Positions 25,685 to 38,578 of a stretch of 64,000 bases of DNA are shown here, in pieces. Origin of the DNA: Tessaracoccus massiliensis (GTDB lineage: Bacteria > Actinomycetota > Actinomycetes > Propionibacteriales > Propionibacteriaceae); NCBI RefSeq assembly GCF_000826065.2, contig NZ_LN623539.1:124001-188000 (forward strand). The letters run 5' to 3'. The notes beneath the pieces are model-generated. The model searched no databases, was not told the origin of the DNA, and was given only the letters and a program-made list of their open reading frames with translations. Position 1 is the stretch's first letter; each line of letters starts with the position of its first letter. Position numbers and translations under genes: made by a program.

Positions 25685-26911
25685 TCAGTGCGGGATGCCG
25701 ATGTCGGTGCGGTGGAAGCCGTCGGCGTAGTCGACACGATCGAGCAGCCCATAGGCGTTCGCCCGTGCCGCATCCACGTCCGCGCCGCGGCCCACGATGC
25801 CCAGCACCCGTCCGCCCGCGGCGACCAACTGCCCGTCGTCGACGCGCGTGCCGGCGTGCAGCACGTAGGCGTCCGGCTCGTCCTCGGGGAGGTTGATCGC
25901 GCCTCCGGGTTGAGGCAGGCCCGGGTAGCCCTCCGCGGCCTCGACCACGACCAGTGCGGCGCCGTCGCGCCACTCGAGCTCACCGACGGTGTCGAGCTCT
26001 CCGCGTGCGGCGGCGTGCAGCACCCCTGCGAGGGGGGTCTTGAGGAGGGCCAGCACGGCCTGGGTCTCGGGGTCGCCGAAGCGCACGTTGAACTCGACGA
26101 TCCGCAGCCCCTTCGACGTGAGGGCCAGCCCTGCGTAGAGCAGCCCGACGAACGGGGTGCCCCGGCGGCACATCTCGGCGAGGGTGGGGTTGATCACCTC
26201 GTCCATCACCTGCTGCGCGAGGCCCTCGTCGGCCCAGGGCAGCGGGCAGTAGGCGCCCATGCCGCCGGTGTTGGGGCCCTCGTCGTTGTCGCCCACCCGC
26301 TTGTAGTCCTGCGCAGGCAGCAGCGGTAGGGCGCGTTCGCCGTCGCAGATCGCGAACAGGGAGGCCTCCGGGCCGTCCAGGAAATCCTCGATCACGACGC
26401 GGCCGCAGCTCTCCGCGTGCGCGATGGCCTCGACGCGGTCGTCGGTGACGACGACGCCCTTGCCCGCGGCGAGCCCGTCGTTCTTGACCACGTAGGGGGC
26501 GCCGAACTCGTCGAGCGCGGCCTCGATCTCGCCTCGGGTCATGCACACGCGGGCATCCGCCGTCGGTACGCCGGCCGCCTGCATGACCTCCTTGGCGAAG
26601 GCCTTGGATCCTTCAAGGACGGCTGCTTCTTTGCCTGGGCCGAAGGTGTCGATGCCGACGTCGCGCAGCGCATCGGCAACCCCCGCCACGAGCGGGGCCT
26701 CGGGGCCGATCACCACGAGGTCGACGTGGAGTAGCTGGGCGAGGTCGACCACCGCCACCGGCGACGCCGGATCCGTGGAGTGGAGCGTGGCGATGGCCGC
26801 CAGGCCCGGGTTGCCGGGCGCGGCGTGCAGTTCGGTGACGGACGGATCGGCGACGAGGGCGCGGCCGAGCGCGTGTTCGCGGCCGCCGGAACCCAGCAGG
26901 AGGATCTTCAC
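25685..26911 (-). CDS. purD: Phosphoribosylamine-glycine ligase (GAR synthetase)
   Basis: 408-residue ATP-grasp enzyme of purine synthesis joining glycine to 5-phosphoribosylamine. Visible: N-terminal MKILLLGSGGREHALG, HAAPGNPG, IGPEAPLV, the ATP-grasp loop YVVKNDGLAAGKGVVV, the PurD signature GDNDEGPNTGGMGAY, and RFGDPETQ with metal ligands. Length is normal. It follows a small membrane protein gene by 46 bases on the same strand and was probably once co-transcribed with purA before the IS cluster at 27327-30312 entered. Confidence 0.97.
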   Translation of the reverse strand: MKILLLGSGGREHALGRALVADPSVTELHAAPGNPGLAAIATLHSTDPASPVAVVDLAQLLHVDLVVIGPEAPLVAGVADALRDVGIDTFGPGKEAAVLEGSKAFAKEVMQAAGVPTADARVCMTRGEIEAALDEFGAPYVVKNDGLAAGKGVVVTDDRVEAIAHAESCGRVVIEDFLDGPEASLFAICDGERALPLLPAQDYKRVGDNDEGPNTGGMGAYCPLPWADEGLAQQVMDEVINPTLAEMCRRGTPFVGLLYAGLALTSKGLRIVEFNVRFGDPETQAVLALLKTPLAGVLHAAARGELDTVGELEWRDGAALVVVEAAEGYPGLPQPGGAINLPEDEPDAYVLHAGTRVDDGQLVAAGGRVLGIVGRGADVDAARANAYGLLDRVDYADGFHRTDIGIPH

Positions 26912-26957
26912 GCCCGCCAGCCTAGTGGGCTGCCCAGCACTGCGGGGCGGTGCCCGT

Positions 26958-27200
26958 TCAGAGGGCGGGCGGGTGCTCGTCGTCGGCGATGGGCTGCTGC
27001 TCGACGTCCTCTTCGATGTGCTGCTGCGTGCCCACCCGCATGCCGAAGAAGGCGATCAGCACCATGGCTCCGACGGGGATGACCCACCACCAACTCCAGG
27101 GAATGCCACCTTCGGTCATCGTGGCGATGGCAAACCCGATGCCGAACAGGATGGCCCCGACGGCCAGCGCGATCACGAGCCACTTCATTCTCGGCTGCAC
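26958..27200 (-). CDS. Small two-helix membrane protein, paralogue of the one at 30338
   Basis: 80 residues with two hydrophobic segments: KWLVIALAVGAILFGIGFAI and WWVIPVGAMVLIAFFGMRV, and an acidic tail (HIEEDVEQQ). The Trp-rich turn IPWSWWWVIP matches GWGWWWAVP of the protein at 30338, so the two are paralogues. GTG start at 27200 is preceded by AGGAGG at 5 bases. Function unknown. It sits between purD and the IS cluster. Confidence 0.75.
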   Translation of the reverse strand: MQPRMKWLVIALAVGAILFGIGFAIATMTEGGIPWSWWWVIPVGAMVLIAFFGMRVGTQQHIEEDVEQQPIADDEHPPAL

Positions 27201-27326
27201 GGTGTCCTCCTAGTGATGGTATGGCTGTCGAGCTTACGGAACACGTCGCCCAGACTCACCACCCAGACGGGTGACCCTCGCCGACCGAGCCACCCCTGAA
27301 CGTCGCGCCCCGCTGTTATTGCGGTC

Positions 27327-27353
27327 CCTGAGCCTTGATCCACCGGTGGTGGT
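27327..27353 (+). repeat. Left terminal inverted repeat of IS1380 element
   Basis: Pairs with 30286-30312 in inverted orientation; the matching core is AGCCT, GATCCACCG and TGGTGGT. Confidence 0.75.
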
Positions 27354-27453
27354 GGGGTTCTGTGGTGCGGCGTTGCAGGCGAAATGCCTTTTGACTTGGG
27401 AAAATGGGGTTTTCCACAACGCACATCTACCAAGAACAAAAGGCATTTCTTAG

Positions 27454-28226
27454 ATGAAAGCATCTCACATTCTTCGCCGGGGCCACGATGACGCGTCGCT
27501 GGTCGGGGTAGCGGGGCTGGTTCCGGTGATGAGGTTGGCGCAGCAGGCCGGGCTCCATGACCTGTTGGTCGAGCATCTCACGGCGAGGACGTCGACCGAT
27601 GCGTTGAAGGCTGCCGGGGTGATCGCCGGGATGCTGGCAGGCGCGGACAGTATCGATGACCTCAACATGCTGCGGCATGGGGCCATGACACAACTGTTTG
27701 ACGGGGTGCGGGCACCATCGACGTATGGCACGTTCCTACGCTCAGCCACGGCCGGGACCGCGGCCCAACTCCAGGCAGTCAACAGCCGTCTGCTGGGCCG
27801 GCTGGGTCAGGCCACGGGGATGGTCGCGGTCGAAGGGCTCACGATGATCGATATCGATGACACGATCCGTGAGGTCCACGGTTACCAGAAACAAGCCGCC
27901 CGCTACGGCCATACCCGCCAGTTGGGGCTCAACATCCAGTTGGCCACGATCAGTAGTGATACCACTGGCCCGGTGATCGCGGGGGCGAGGCTACGCCGTG
28001 GTAACACCACCTCGATGAACGGGGCTGAACAGATGGTCACCGACGCTATCGGCTGCGCCGGCCGGGCCGGGGTCACCGGCCAGGTCATGGTCCGGGTCGA
28101 TGCCGGCTACTACGCCCACAAAGTCGCCTCCGCAGCCCTCAAGGCCGGGGCATGGTTCTCCATGACAGCTAAACAGGACACGGCCGTCAAACGGGCTATC
28201 GCCACTATCCCGGAAGAAGCGTGGAC
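27454..28226 (+). pseudogene. IS1380-family transposase, N-terminal part
   Basis: About 257 residues of a DDE transposase beginning MKASHILRRGHDDASLVG. Includes GLTMIDIDDTIREVHG (first catalytic Asp region) and VMVRVDAGYYAHKVASAA (second Asp region). The frame runs to EEAW at 28223 and is then cut by the IS3-family element. The C-terminal part resumes at 29634. Confidence 0.9.
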
Positions 28227-28256
28227 TGAATCGCCCCGGGTTCGGTGGAGACTCGG

Positions 28257-29581
<1,325 letters not shown>

Positions 29582-29633
29582 AACTCTCATCCTTCACTGA
29601 TTTGAGAGCCTCCACCAGACCCGGGGCGATTCA

Positions 29634-30154
29634 GTGAGGCTGAAGTCGCTGAAGTGCCGGTGTTTATGGCCTTCACCCGCTCGAAAGCCACCACGATCGC
29701 CTGCCGGTTGATCGTGCGACGAGTCAAACGACTCAACCCGAAACACCAACCAGCCCTCTGCGAGGACTGGCGCTACCACGGGTTCATCACCAACAGTGAC
29801 CTACCCATGATCGAGGCCGACCAACGTCACCGTGACCACGCGATCGTGGAGCAAGTCATCGCCGAGGTGAAAACCATGGCACTGAAGCATCTTCCCTCCG
29901 GGAAGTACTTCGCTAACACCGCATGGGTCGGCTACGCAGTCATCGCGTTCAACATCTCCCGCGCCGCAGCCCACGCAGCCCAGCGTCCCACCACCCGATG
30001 GCCCAGCCTGACCCGACACCTGATCACCATCCCCGCCCGGGTCACCCGATCCGCCAGACGCCTGCGGCTCCATTTACCGACCCGATGGGCCTGGAAAACC
30101 GCCCTCGACCAACTCTGGACAGCCACCAGCCCACCACTACGCGGCACTCTCTGA
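29634..30154 (+). pseudogene. IS1380-family transposase, C-terminal part
   Basis: Continues the transposase in frame as EAEVAEVPVFMAFTRSKAT, then RLIVRRVKRLNP, RDHAIVEQVIAEVKTMAL (catalytic Glu region), HLPSGKYFANTAWVGYAV and a basic tail, ending at 30154. Separated from its N-terminal part by the IS3-family element, and lacking an estimated 15-18 codons at the junction judged against the usual family sequence (recalled, not aligned). Confidence 0.88.
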
Positions 30155-30285
30155 CCACCCAGCCCCCGCAGGGCCCAACCAAAGGAACCCCAGTAGAAAA
30201 GCCGGGCAGACCGGCAGATACCCCACGCCCTGACCCCACACGAACACCCACCACCACCCACCCCTGGCCACAACCAGCCTCCAAG

Positions 30286-30312
30286 ACCACCAACGGTGGA
30301 TCCAGGCTGAGC
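30286..30312 (+). repeat. Right terminal inverted repeat of IS1380 element
   Basis: Inverted counterpart of 27327-27353. Confidence 0.75.
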
Positions 30313-30337
30313 CGGGCGCGGGCGGCAGACCCTTCAG

Positions 30338-30568
30338 CTAAGACCGGCTCGGCTGGTCGAACTCGCGATCTGCGCGGTCCGCCACCTCCTGGGAGCGCTG
30401 CACCAGGATGCGGAAGCCGACGATCGCGGCGATGAACGCGCCGCCCAGAGGGACGGCCCACCACCAGCCCCAGCCGATGTCCTCCTGGGTCAGGGCGATG
30501 ACGACCGTGCCGATCATGAACACCGCGATCAACGCGACCAGGGCGACGACGAGGGGGCGCTGCCGCAC
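30338..30568 (-). CDS. Small two-helix membrane protein, paralogue of the one at 26958
   Basis: 76 residues with hydrophobic segments VVALVALIAVFMIGTVVIAL and WWAVPLGGAFIAAIVGFRI joined by a Trp-rich turn (DIGWGWWWAVP), then a charged tail (SQEVADRADREF). Related to the protein at 26958. The GTG start is one base after the purA stop, which implies co-transcription with purA. Function unknown. Confidence 0.75.
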   Translation of the reverse strand: MRQRPLVVALVALIAVFMIGTVVIALTQEDIGWGWWWAVPLGGAFIAAIVGFRILVQRSQEVADRADREFDQPSRS

Positions 30569-30569
30569 G

Positions 30570-33072
<2,503 letters not shown>

Positions 33073-33076
<4 letters not shown>

Positions 33077-33708
33077 GCGCGAACGAACTGACCCTGGATG
33101 ATCTGGCGGAGTGGCTGCGCCGTTACGCGCAGATCATCGATGAGAAGAAGACGTACCTGACGGATCTCGACGCCGCGATCGGCGATGCCGATCATGGCGC
33201 CAACATGGCGCGCGGTACGGCCGCCGTCATGACCACGCTGGATCAGGCACAGACCATCGACGCCCTCCTGAAGAAGGCGGGCATGACGCTGGTGAGCACG
33301 GTGGGCGGCACCTCCGGCCCGCTCTACGGCACGCTGCTGATGAAGATGGGCATGGCCACCGGCCAGGTGGTCGCGCTCGATCCCGCAGCGTTCGGCAAGG
33401 CGTTCCGCGCGGGTGTCGAGGGCCTCATCGCCCGCGGCAAGACGGAACTCGAGGACAAGACGATGGTTGACGCGCTCCTGCCGTCGATCGACGCCTACGA
33501 CGCCGCCGTCGCCGACGGTGCGGACATCTGGGACGCGATCGACTCCGCTCAGGCCGCCGCCGCCGCCGGTCGCGACGCGACCACGCCGCTGGTGGCACGT
33601 AAGGGCCGGGCCAGCTACCTGGGCGAGCGCTCCGCCGGCCACGTCGATCCAGGGGCCACGTCCGCCACGTACCTGTGGGACGCCCTAGCAGATGTGATGG
33701 GCGCCTGA
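33073..33708 (+). CDS. dhaL: Dihydroxyacetone kinase, ADP-binding subunit
   Basis: 211 residues. The Mg-ADP site is visible as DLDAAIGDADHGANMARG (Asp triad), and the family's GGTSGPLYGTLLMKMG and KGRASYLGERSAGHVDPGA stretches follow. DhaL keeps ADP as a bound cofactor that is rephosphorylated by DhaM. GTG start overlaps the dhaK stop by 4 bases (GTGA), so translation is coupled. Confidence 0.95.
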
Positions 33709-34424
33709 TGTCCGTCGGCATAGTGGTGGTGTCGCACTCGGTCGGGCTCGCGCAGGCCGCCGTCGATCTGGCGCTGCAGATGGTGCACGACGATCCCCCA
33801 CCCATCGCCCTGGCTGCGGGCACTCCCGATGGCGGGCTGGGCACGGATGCGACGGCGGTCGTCTCTGCCATCGGCGAGGTGGACCAGGGCGAGGGCGTGG
33901 TGATCTTCGTGGACGTGGGCTCGGCCATGATGAGCGCTGAGCTCGGCGCCGAACTTTACGGCGAGTCCGCAGACATCCGCGTGCTGGCCGCCCCCTTCGT
34001 CGAGGGCATCATGGCCGGCGTGATCAAGGTCGCCGGCAGCGCCCCGATCGACGAGGTGGAGGCGGAGGCGGTCGCCGCGCTGCGCCCGAAGCTCGCCCAC
34101 CTCGGCACCCCTGAACAGGTCAGCTCAGCCCCCGAATCGAACCGCACCGCGCAGTCCCGCGGGGAGGCGGTCCTCTCCAACGATGCGGGCCTCCACGCCC
34201 GCCCGGCAGCGATGTTCGTGGCGAAGGCGCGCGAGTTCGACGCCCAGGTGCTGGTCAGCAAGGGGGTCATCGGGCCGGTCCAGGCCACCAGCTCCATCGG
34301 CCTGGCGACGCTGGACGCGCGCAAGGGCGACACGCTGTTCATCGAGGCCATCGGCCCGCAGGCCCAGGAGGCCGTCGACGCTCTGGTCGCCTTCGTGGAG
34401 GCCGGCTTCACAGACGTTGGTTGA
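33708..34424 (+). CDS. dhaM: Dihydroxyacetone kinase phosphotransfer subunit, EIIA-HPr fusion
   Basis: 238 residues. Residues 1-130 are a mannose-type EIIA domain with the phosphorylated His in GIVVVSHSVGLAQ; 150-238 are an HPr domain with the active His in NDAGLHARPAAMF and the regulatory-type SKGVIGPVQATSSIG. There is no EI-like third domain, unlike E. coli DhaM, so it needs EI elsewhere. Start overlaps the dhaL stop by one base (TGATG). Its own stop lies within a dispersed GGTTGAGC repeat. Confidence 0.93.
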   Translation: MSVGIVVVSHSVGLAQAAVDLALQMVHDDPPPIALAAGTPDGGLGTDATAVVSAIGEVDQGEGVVIFVDVGSAMMSAELGAELYGESADIRVLAAPFVEGIMAGVIKVAGSAPIDEVEAEAVAALRPKLAHLGTPEQVSSAPESNRTAQSRGEAVLSNDAGLHARPAAMFVAKAREFDAQVLVSKGVIGPVQATSSIGLATLDARKGDTLFIEAIGPQAQEAVDALVAFVEAGFTDVG

Positions 34425-34468
34425 GCAGGCTGCCTCCGAGGAACGAGGAACGCAGCCGTGTCGAAACC
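34419..34468 (+). repeat. Dispersed GGTTGAGC...GTGTCGAAACC extragenic repeat, short copy
   Basis: Starts GGTTGAGCAGGC and ends GTGTCGAAACC. The same outer motifs frame longer copies between tpx and ygfZ. The TGA of GGTTGA serves as the dhaM stop codon, so the repeat runs right up to and into the coding end. It fills the 45-base gap between dhaM and the convergent DUF3151 gene. Confidence 0.7.
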
Positions 34469-34469
34469 C

Positions 34470-34910
34470 CTAAATGTCCCCGACCGCCAACGCCTGGTAC
34501 GCCTCTTCTGACGAGTCGCGGAGGAACTGCGCACACCGGTCGCGTTCGGCATCCTCGCCGATCCGCCCCGCGGCGACGCTCAGCGCCCACAGCGCCCGCA
34601 GGAACCCGCGGTTGGGTTCGTGCTCCCACGGCACATGTCCGCTGCCCTTCCAGCCGTTGCGACGCAGCAGGTCAAGGCCCCGGTGGTAGCCGGTGCGGGC
34701 GTAGGCGTAGGCCGCGATGTCGTTGCCGCGGTCACCTTCGGCCAGGCAGGTCTCGGCGAGCAGCGCCCAACACAGGGAGCTTTCGGGGTGCGCGGCCACC
34801 ACGTCGAGGAACCCGCCATTGCCCCGCTCGATGATCGCTTCGAGCGCGGGATCCTCGGGAAGGTGCACCACGACGTCGGAGGCCATGAGATTGGGATGCG
34901 TCTCGCTCAT
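34470..34910 (-). CDS. DUF3151 family protein
   Basis: 146 residues; a soluble, alpha-helical, actinobacteria-specific family. Recognised from the run SSLCWALLAETCLAEGD, YAYARTGYHRGLDLLRRNGW, and NRGFLRALWALS. Function unknown; the helical pairs resemble TPR-type packing. It converges on dhaM across a repeat and is divergent from typA. Confidence 0.85.
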   Translation of the reverse strand: MSETHPNLMASDVVVHLPEDPALEAIIERGNGGFLDVVAAHPESSLCWALLAETCLAEGDRGNDIAAYAYARTGYHRGLDLLRRNGWKGSGHVPWEHEPNRGFLRALWALSVAAGRIGEDAERDRCAQFLRDSSEEAYQALAVGDI

Positions 34911-35053
34911 ATCGACAGCCTACACAGCCTCAAGCCCGCAGGCCGGACGCGCATGCCCAGGCGAGCGACGACTGCGTCAGCTTTTTCTGAGGTGCCATGC
35001 GGCCGTACACTTCTCGACGGCCCTCCGCCATCTATCTCCGGGAGCACTTGCCC

Positions 35054-36916
35054 ATGCCAAAACGCGAAGACCTGCGAAACGTCGCCATCATCGCCCACGT
35101 CGATCACGGTAAGACGACGCTCGTCGACGCCATGCTGTGGCAGTCAGGAGCCTTCCGCGAAGGCTCCGACGTCAACAACCGGGTCATGGACTCGATGGAC
35201 CTCGAGCGCGAGAAGGGCATCACCATCCTCGCCAAGAACACCGGCGTGCGCCACGTCCGCCCGGACGGTTCCGAGGTGACCATCAACATCATCGACACCC
35301 CCGGCCACGCCGATTTCGGCGGCGAGGTGGAGCGCGGCCTCGAGATGGTCGACGGCGTGATCCTGCTGGTCGACGCGTCTGAGGGCCCGCTCCCCCAGAC
35401 CCGCTTCGTGCTGCGCAAGGCGCTGGCCAAGCAACTGCCGATCATCGTGGTGGTCAACAAGGTGGACCGCTCCGACGCCCGCATCTCCGCCGTCATCGAC
35501 GACACCTACGGCCTGTTCATGGACCTTCTGGAAGACGATGCCGCTGACCTTCTCGACTTCCCCATCGTCTACGCCTCCGCGAAGGCCGGGCGCGCGTCGC
35601 TGACGCAGCCGGCCGACGGCACCATGCCCGACAGCCCCAACCTGGAGCCGCTGTTCGACACCCTGTTCGACACCATCCCGGCACCCGAGTACGAAGAGGG
35701 CACCACCCTGCAGGCGCATGTCACCAACCTCGACGCCTCGCCGTACCTCGGCCGTCTCGCGCTGCTGCGCGTCGTCGCCGGCGAACTCAAGCGCGGCCAG
35801 CAGGTGGCCTGGTGCAGGACCGACGGCACCATCCAGACGGTCAAGCTCACCGAACTCCTGAAGACCGAAGCCCTGGACCGCGTCCCTGCGGACACCGCGG
35901 GCCCGGGCGACATCGTCGCGATTGCCGGCATCCCCGAGATCATGATCGGCGAGACGCTGTCGGACCCCGAGAACCCGAAGCCGCTGCCGCTCATCCACGT
36001 CGATGAGCCGTCGATCTCCATGACGATCGGCATCAACACCTCGCCACTGGCGGGCAAGTCCGGCAAGAACCTCACCGCCCGCCTCCTGAAGGCGCGTCTC
36101 GATCAGGAACTCATCGGCAACGTGTCCATCCGGGTGCGCCCCACCGAGCGCCCCGACACCTGGGAGGTGCAGGGCCGAGGCGAGCTCCAGCTGGCTATCC
36201 TCGTCGAGATGATGCGCCGCGAGAGCTTCGAGTTGACCGTCGGCAAGCCGCAGGTGGTCACCAAGGTTGTCGACGGGAAGGTGCATGAGCCCATCGAGCG
36301 GCTCACCATCGACATCCCCGAGGAGTTCGTGGGCACCGTCTCGCAGCTCATGGGGCTTCGTCGCGGCCGCATGGAGCAACTCGTCAACCACGGCACCGGC
36401 TGGGTGCGGCTCGAGTTCATCGTGCCGGCGCGCGGCCTGATCGGTTTCCGCACGGAGTTCCTCACCGAGACCCGCGGCACCGGCATCATGAACCACGTGG
36501 CCGAGGGCTACGAGCCGTGGGCCGGCGACTTCCGCACCCGCCCCACCGGCTCCCTGGTTGCTGACCGCAAGGGCGTGGTCACGGCGTATGCCCTGTTCAA
36601 CCTGCAGGAGCGCGGCACGATGTTCGTCTCCCCCGGCGCCGAGGTGTACGAGGGCATGATCGTCGGCGAGAACTCCCGCGCAGACGACATGGACGTCAAC
36701 CCCGCCAAGGAGAAGAAGCTCACCAACGTGCGCTCCGCCACCGGCGATGAGCTGGAAAGGCTCATCCCGGCCAAGCAGATGTCGATGGAGCAGGCGTTGG
36801 AGTTCTGCGCCGGCGACGAGTGCCTGGAGGTCACCCCGGCTGTCGTGCGCATCCGCAAGGTGAACCTCAACGCCAACGAGCGGATGCGGGAACGCAACCG
36901 CGCCAAGAAGAACTGA
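35054..36916 (+). CDS. typA: Ribosome-associated GTPase TypA/BipA
   Basis: 620-residue translational GTPase of the EF-G class. G motifs: IIAHVDHGKTTLVDAML (G1), EREKGITILAK (G2), DTPGHADF (G3), NKVDR (G4). C-terminal TypA features: RGRMEQLVNHGTGWVRLEF and ARGLIGFRTEFLTETRGTGI. It binds ribosomes and is linked with ribosome assembly and stress adaptation. Start at 35054 is preceded by GGGAG; the conserved N-terminus begins there although the frame is open upstream. A strong terminator follows. Confidence 0.96.
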   Translation: MPKREDLRNVAIIAHVDHGKTTLVDAMLWQSGAFREGSDVNNRVMDSMDLEREKGITILAKNTGVRHVRPDGSEVTINIIDTPGHADFGGEVERGLEMVDGVILLVDASEGPLPQTRFVLRKALAKQLPIIVVVNKVDRSDARISAVIDDTYGLFMDLLEDDAADLLDFPIVYASAKAGRASLTQPADGTMPDSPNLEPLFDTLFDTIPAPEYEEGTTLQAHVTNLDASPYLGRLALLRVVAGELKRGQQVAWCRTDGTIQTVKLTELLKTEALDRVPADTAGPGDIVAIAGIPEIMIGETLSDPENPKPLPLIHVDEPSISMTIGINTSPLAGKSGKNLTARLLKARLDQELIGNVSIRVRPTERPDTWEVQGRGELQLAILVEMMRRESFELTVGKPQVVTKVVDGKVHEPIERLTIDIPEEFVGTVSQLMGLRRGRMEQLVNHGTGWVRLEFIVPARGLIGFRTEFLTETRGTGIMNHVAEGYEPWAGDFRTRPTGSLVADRKGVVTAYALFNLQERGTMFVSPGAEVYEGMIVGENSRADDMDVNPAKEKKLTNVRSATGDELERLIPAKQMSMEQALEFCAGDECLEVTPAVVRIRKVNLNANERMRERNRAKKN

Positions 36917-36920
36917 CAGA

Positions 36921-36966
36921 ACGCCGGGCGTGCACACTTGGTGGATCAGCACGCCCGGCGTCCTTT
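36921..36966 (+). terminator. Rho-independent terminator after typA
   Basis: A perfect 13-bp stem, ACGCCGGGCGTGC (36921-36933) with GCACGCCCGGCGT (36949-36961), a 15-base loop, then CCTTTT. It starts 4 bases after the typA stop and lies before the convergent SRPBCC gene, so it may act in both directions. Confidence 0.85.
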
Positions 36967-36994
36967 TCAGCGGCGACGCTGCCGCAGGTTCAGG

Positions 36995-37450
36995 TCAGCC
37001 CACAGCCTCCGCGAGCTTGGCCAGCGAGTCCTCCAGCGCGGACTGCTCGACCAGCGGGAACGAGATCTTGTTGAGGAGCGCCTTGTCCGTGACCTCGGAC
37101 CAGTCGTAGGTGACGGTCACGTCGGTCTGGTCGCCGTCCCCTTCCAGGGTCCAGACCCAGGACCAACCGGGCGGCTCCTCGCCCGCAGGGGCGGTCTTCC
37201 AGCCGATGGCGGTGTTGGGCGCGCAGGCGATGACGTGATTGTCGGTCTGGTACTCGCCGCCCATGTGGTCACCCTCCATGTTCATCGTGAACTTGTCGCC
37301 GACCTGCTGGATGCGGTCGCCGTGGCCCACAGAACGAACGAAGCCCGAGCCGTCGAGATCGACATGGTTGGCCGGCAGGGACAGGTAATCGAAGATCTTG
37401 TCCGCGGGGGCGTTGATGGTGCGGGTGGCACTGATCCGGTTCTCACTCAT
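36995..37450 (-). CDS. SRPBCC/START-like ligand-binding protein
   Basis: 151 residues with the helix-grip layout: ISATRTINAPADKIFDYLS at the N-terminus, beta strands with GWSWVWTLEGDGDQTDVTVTYDW, and a C-terminal amphipathic helix. Such polyketide-cyclase-like proteins bind hydrophobic small molecules; some are SsfX3/AHSA1-type. Specific role not deducible. A promoter with ideal spacing lies directly upstream. Confidence 0.8.
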   Translation of the reverse strand: MSENRISATRTINAPADKIFDYLSLPANHVDLDGSGFVRSVGHGDRIQQVGDKFTMNMEGDHMGGEYQTDNHVIACAPNTAIGWKTAPAGEEPPGWSWVWTLEGDGDQTDVTVTYDWSEVTDKALLNKISFPLVEQSALEDSLAKLAEAVG

Positions 37451-37457
37451 GATCTAC

Positions 37458-37486
37458 ACACTACGGATCTCAACCAATGTTGACAA
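37458..37486 (-). promoter_or_regulatory. Predicted promoter for the SRPBCC gene, leaderless type
   Basis: Reverse-strand TTGTCA (37486-37481), 17-base spacer, TAGTGT (37463-37458), then 7 bases to the ATG at 37450. The start of transcription would fall at or next to the start codon, so a leaderless mRNA is expected. Confidence 0.55.
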
Positions 37487-37513
37487 GGTCTTTAACCGAA
37501 ACAGGGGCCGGAA

Positions 37514-38071
37514 TCAGCCCAGTTCCCGGGCGAGATTGGCTCTCGCCTCCGCTTCCCATCGCTCACGACCGATCGCGGTGGCGAAGATGAACTCCCTAGC
37601 CAGGAAGCGTTCCACGAAGGCTCTGCGGCGGGCTCTCCAGCCCGCCTCGCCGAGGCGCGGCAACTCGGCGCGGATCGCGTCGACATTGGCCAGGTACTGC
37701 TTCCACGGCAGCCCGAGCCCATGCAGGTCAGCGTCCGCGACCCGAGCGCCCCGCTCGTCACCGACGGCCGGCAGGTGCGAGACGGTGACCAGCACGAGCC
37801 GGCACACCTCGTCGACCTCGGCAGGCGTCAGATGTGGGGCGAGCAGACGGCGGGCGACCTCCGCGGAGGCCAGTTCGTCCGCCGGCGAGTTGTTGGTGTG
37901 CACCGCGTCGTGGCACCAGTAGGCCATCATCTCGAGATCACCCGCACCCAGCTCACGGAGGACAGCCAGGCCGTCCTCCAGGTGCGAGATCCCATGGTAG
38001 CGGCGGTGGGCCTCGCGCCAGCGGCTCAGGAGATCAGCGGCAACATCCGGCGGCAGGAGCTCGCCTGTCAC
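37514..38071 (-). CDS. HD-domain metal-dependent phosphohydrolase
   Basis: 185 residues. The HD motif is in MAYWCHDAVH; upstream YHGISHLEDGLAVL supplies the first metal-binding His, and ASAEVARRLLAPHL and VTVSHLPAVGDERG fit the predicted HD-hydrolase group seen beside nucleotide-metabolism genes. Substrate unknown. GTG start at 38071 overlaps the stop of the membrane protein gene (GTGA), so both are co-translated. Confidence 0.8.
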   Translation of the reverse strand: MTGELLPPDVAADLLSRWREAHRRYHGISHLEDGLAVLRELGAGDLEMMAYWCHDAVHTNNSPADELASAEVARRLLAPHLTPAEVDEVCRLVLVTVSHLPAVGDERGARVADADLHGLGLPWKQYLANVDAIRAELPRLGEAGWRARRRAFVERFLAREFIFATAIGRERWEAEARANLARELG

Positions 38072-38493
38072 CACAGCCGCACCACCCCGTAGGCGACCCC
38101 CGCCCACAGGCCCGCCCATAGCATGCTGGCAAAGGTGCCGATGATGAACAGCTCCCCCTTGCGCGACGTGCCAGATTCCGACGTGGTCTTCAGATCCGCA
38201 TAGCGGCCGAGGCCCTTGACCGCCAGCACCATGGCGATGCCGGCCGGGAAGCCCGTGACGATGCAGGCGTAAACGGCGAGACGCTCCAGCATGCCCACCC
38301 ACCGGCCGCCGGGCAACTCGCGCTGCGCGGCCACCAGACCGAGGCTCTCCCTGGTCTGGCGCACCTCGTCATCCGCAGGCACCCGGGCCGCCTGGTCGAT
38401 GTGGCGCAACAGCCAGCGGATCACCCGGTTGCCAAGCAGCGCGAGGGCGCCCCCTGCCACCAGGACGGCACCCTTCAAGACGAGATCCAGCAC
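38068..38493 (-). CDS. Membrane protein divergent from the SatD-family gene
   Basis: About 141 residues with three hydrophobic helices: GAVLVAGGALALLGNRVIRW, AVYACIVTGFPAGIAMVLAV and FIIGTFASMLWAGLWAGVAY. Between the last two lies GLGRYADLKTTSESGTSRKG. Start is uncertain: GTG at 38493 is chosen since the first helix begins there; TTG/GTG at 38553/38550 would add 20 atypical residues. Divergent from the SatD gene and followed by the HD gene. Specific function unknown. Confidence 0.65.
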   Translation of the reverse strand: MLDLVLKGAVLVAGGALALLGNRVIRWLLRHIDQAARVPADDEVRQTRESLGLVAAQRELPGGRWVGMLERLAVYACIVTGFPAGIAMVLAVKGLGRYADLKTTSESGTSRKGELFIIGTFASMLWAGLWAGVAYGVVRLW

Positions 38494-38566
38494 GGGTCGA
38501 ACGCTACACGGCAGCACCGACAAGCACAGGACGTAAGCACTTCCCTTCACCAAGACAACATGAAGC

Positions 38567-38577
38567 TATTATCTTCA
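38567..38577 (+). promoter_or_regulatory. Predicted promoter of the SatD-family gene with dyad, leaderless type
   Basis: TATTAT at 38567-38572 is a near-consensus -10 ending 6 bases before the ATG at 38579, so transcription should begin at the start codon. It lies inside the short dyad TGAAG (38561-38565) / CTTCA (38573-38577), which may be an operator. This is one of the few AT-rich patches outside the glycan island. Confidence 0.5.
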
Positions 38578-38578
38578 T

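Noticed and set aside
35144-36952. Long antisense frame of 602 codons opposite typA
   Set aside because: Shadow of typA, with no recognisable family and no ribosome site.
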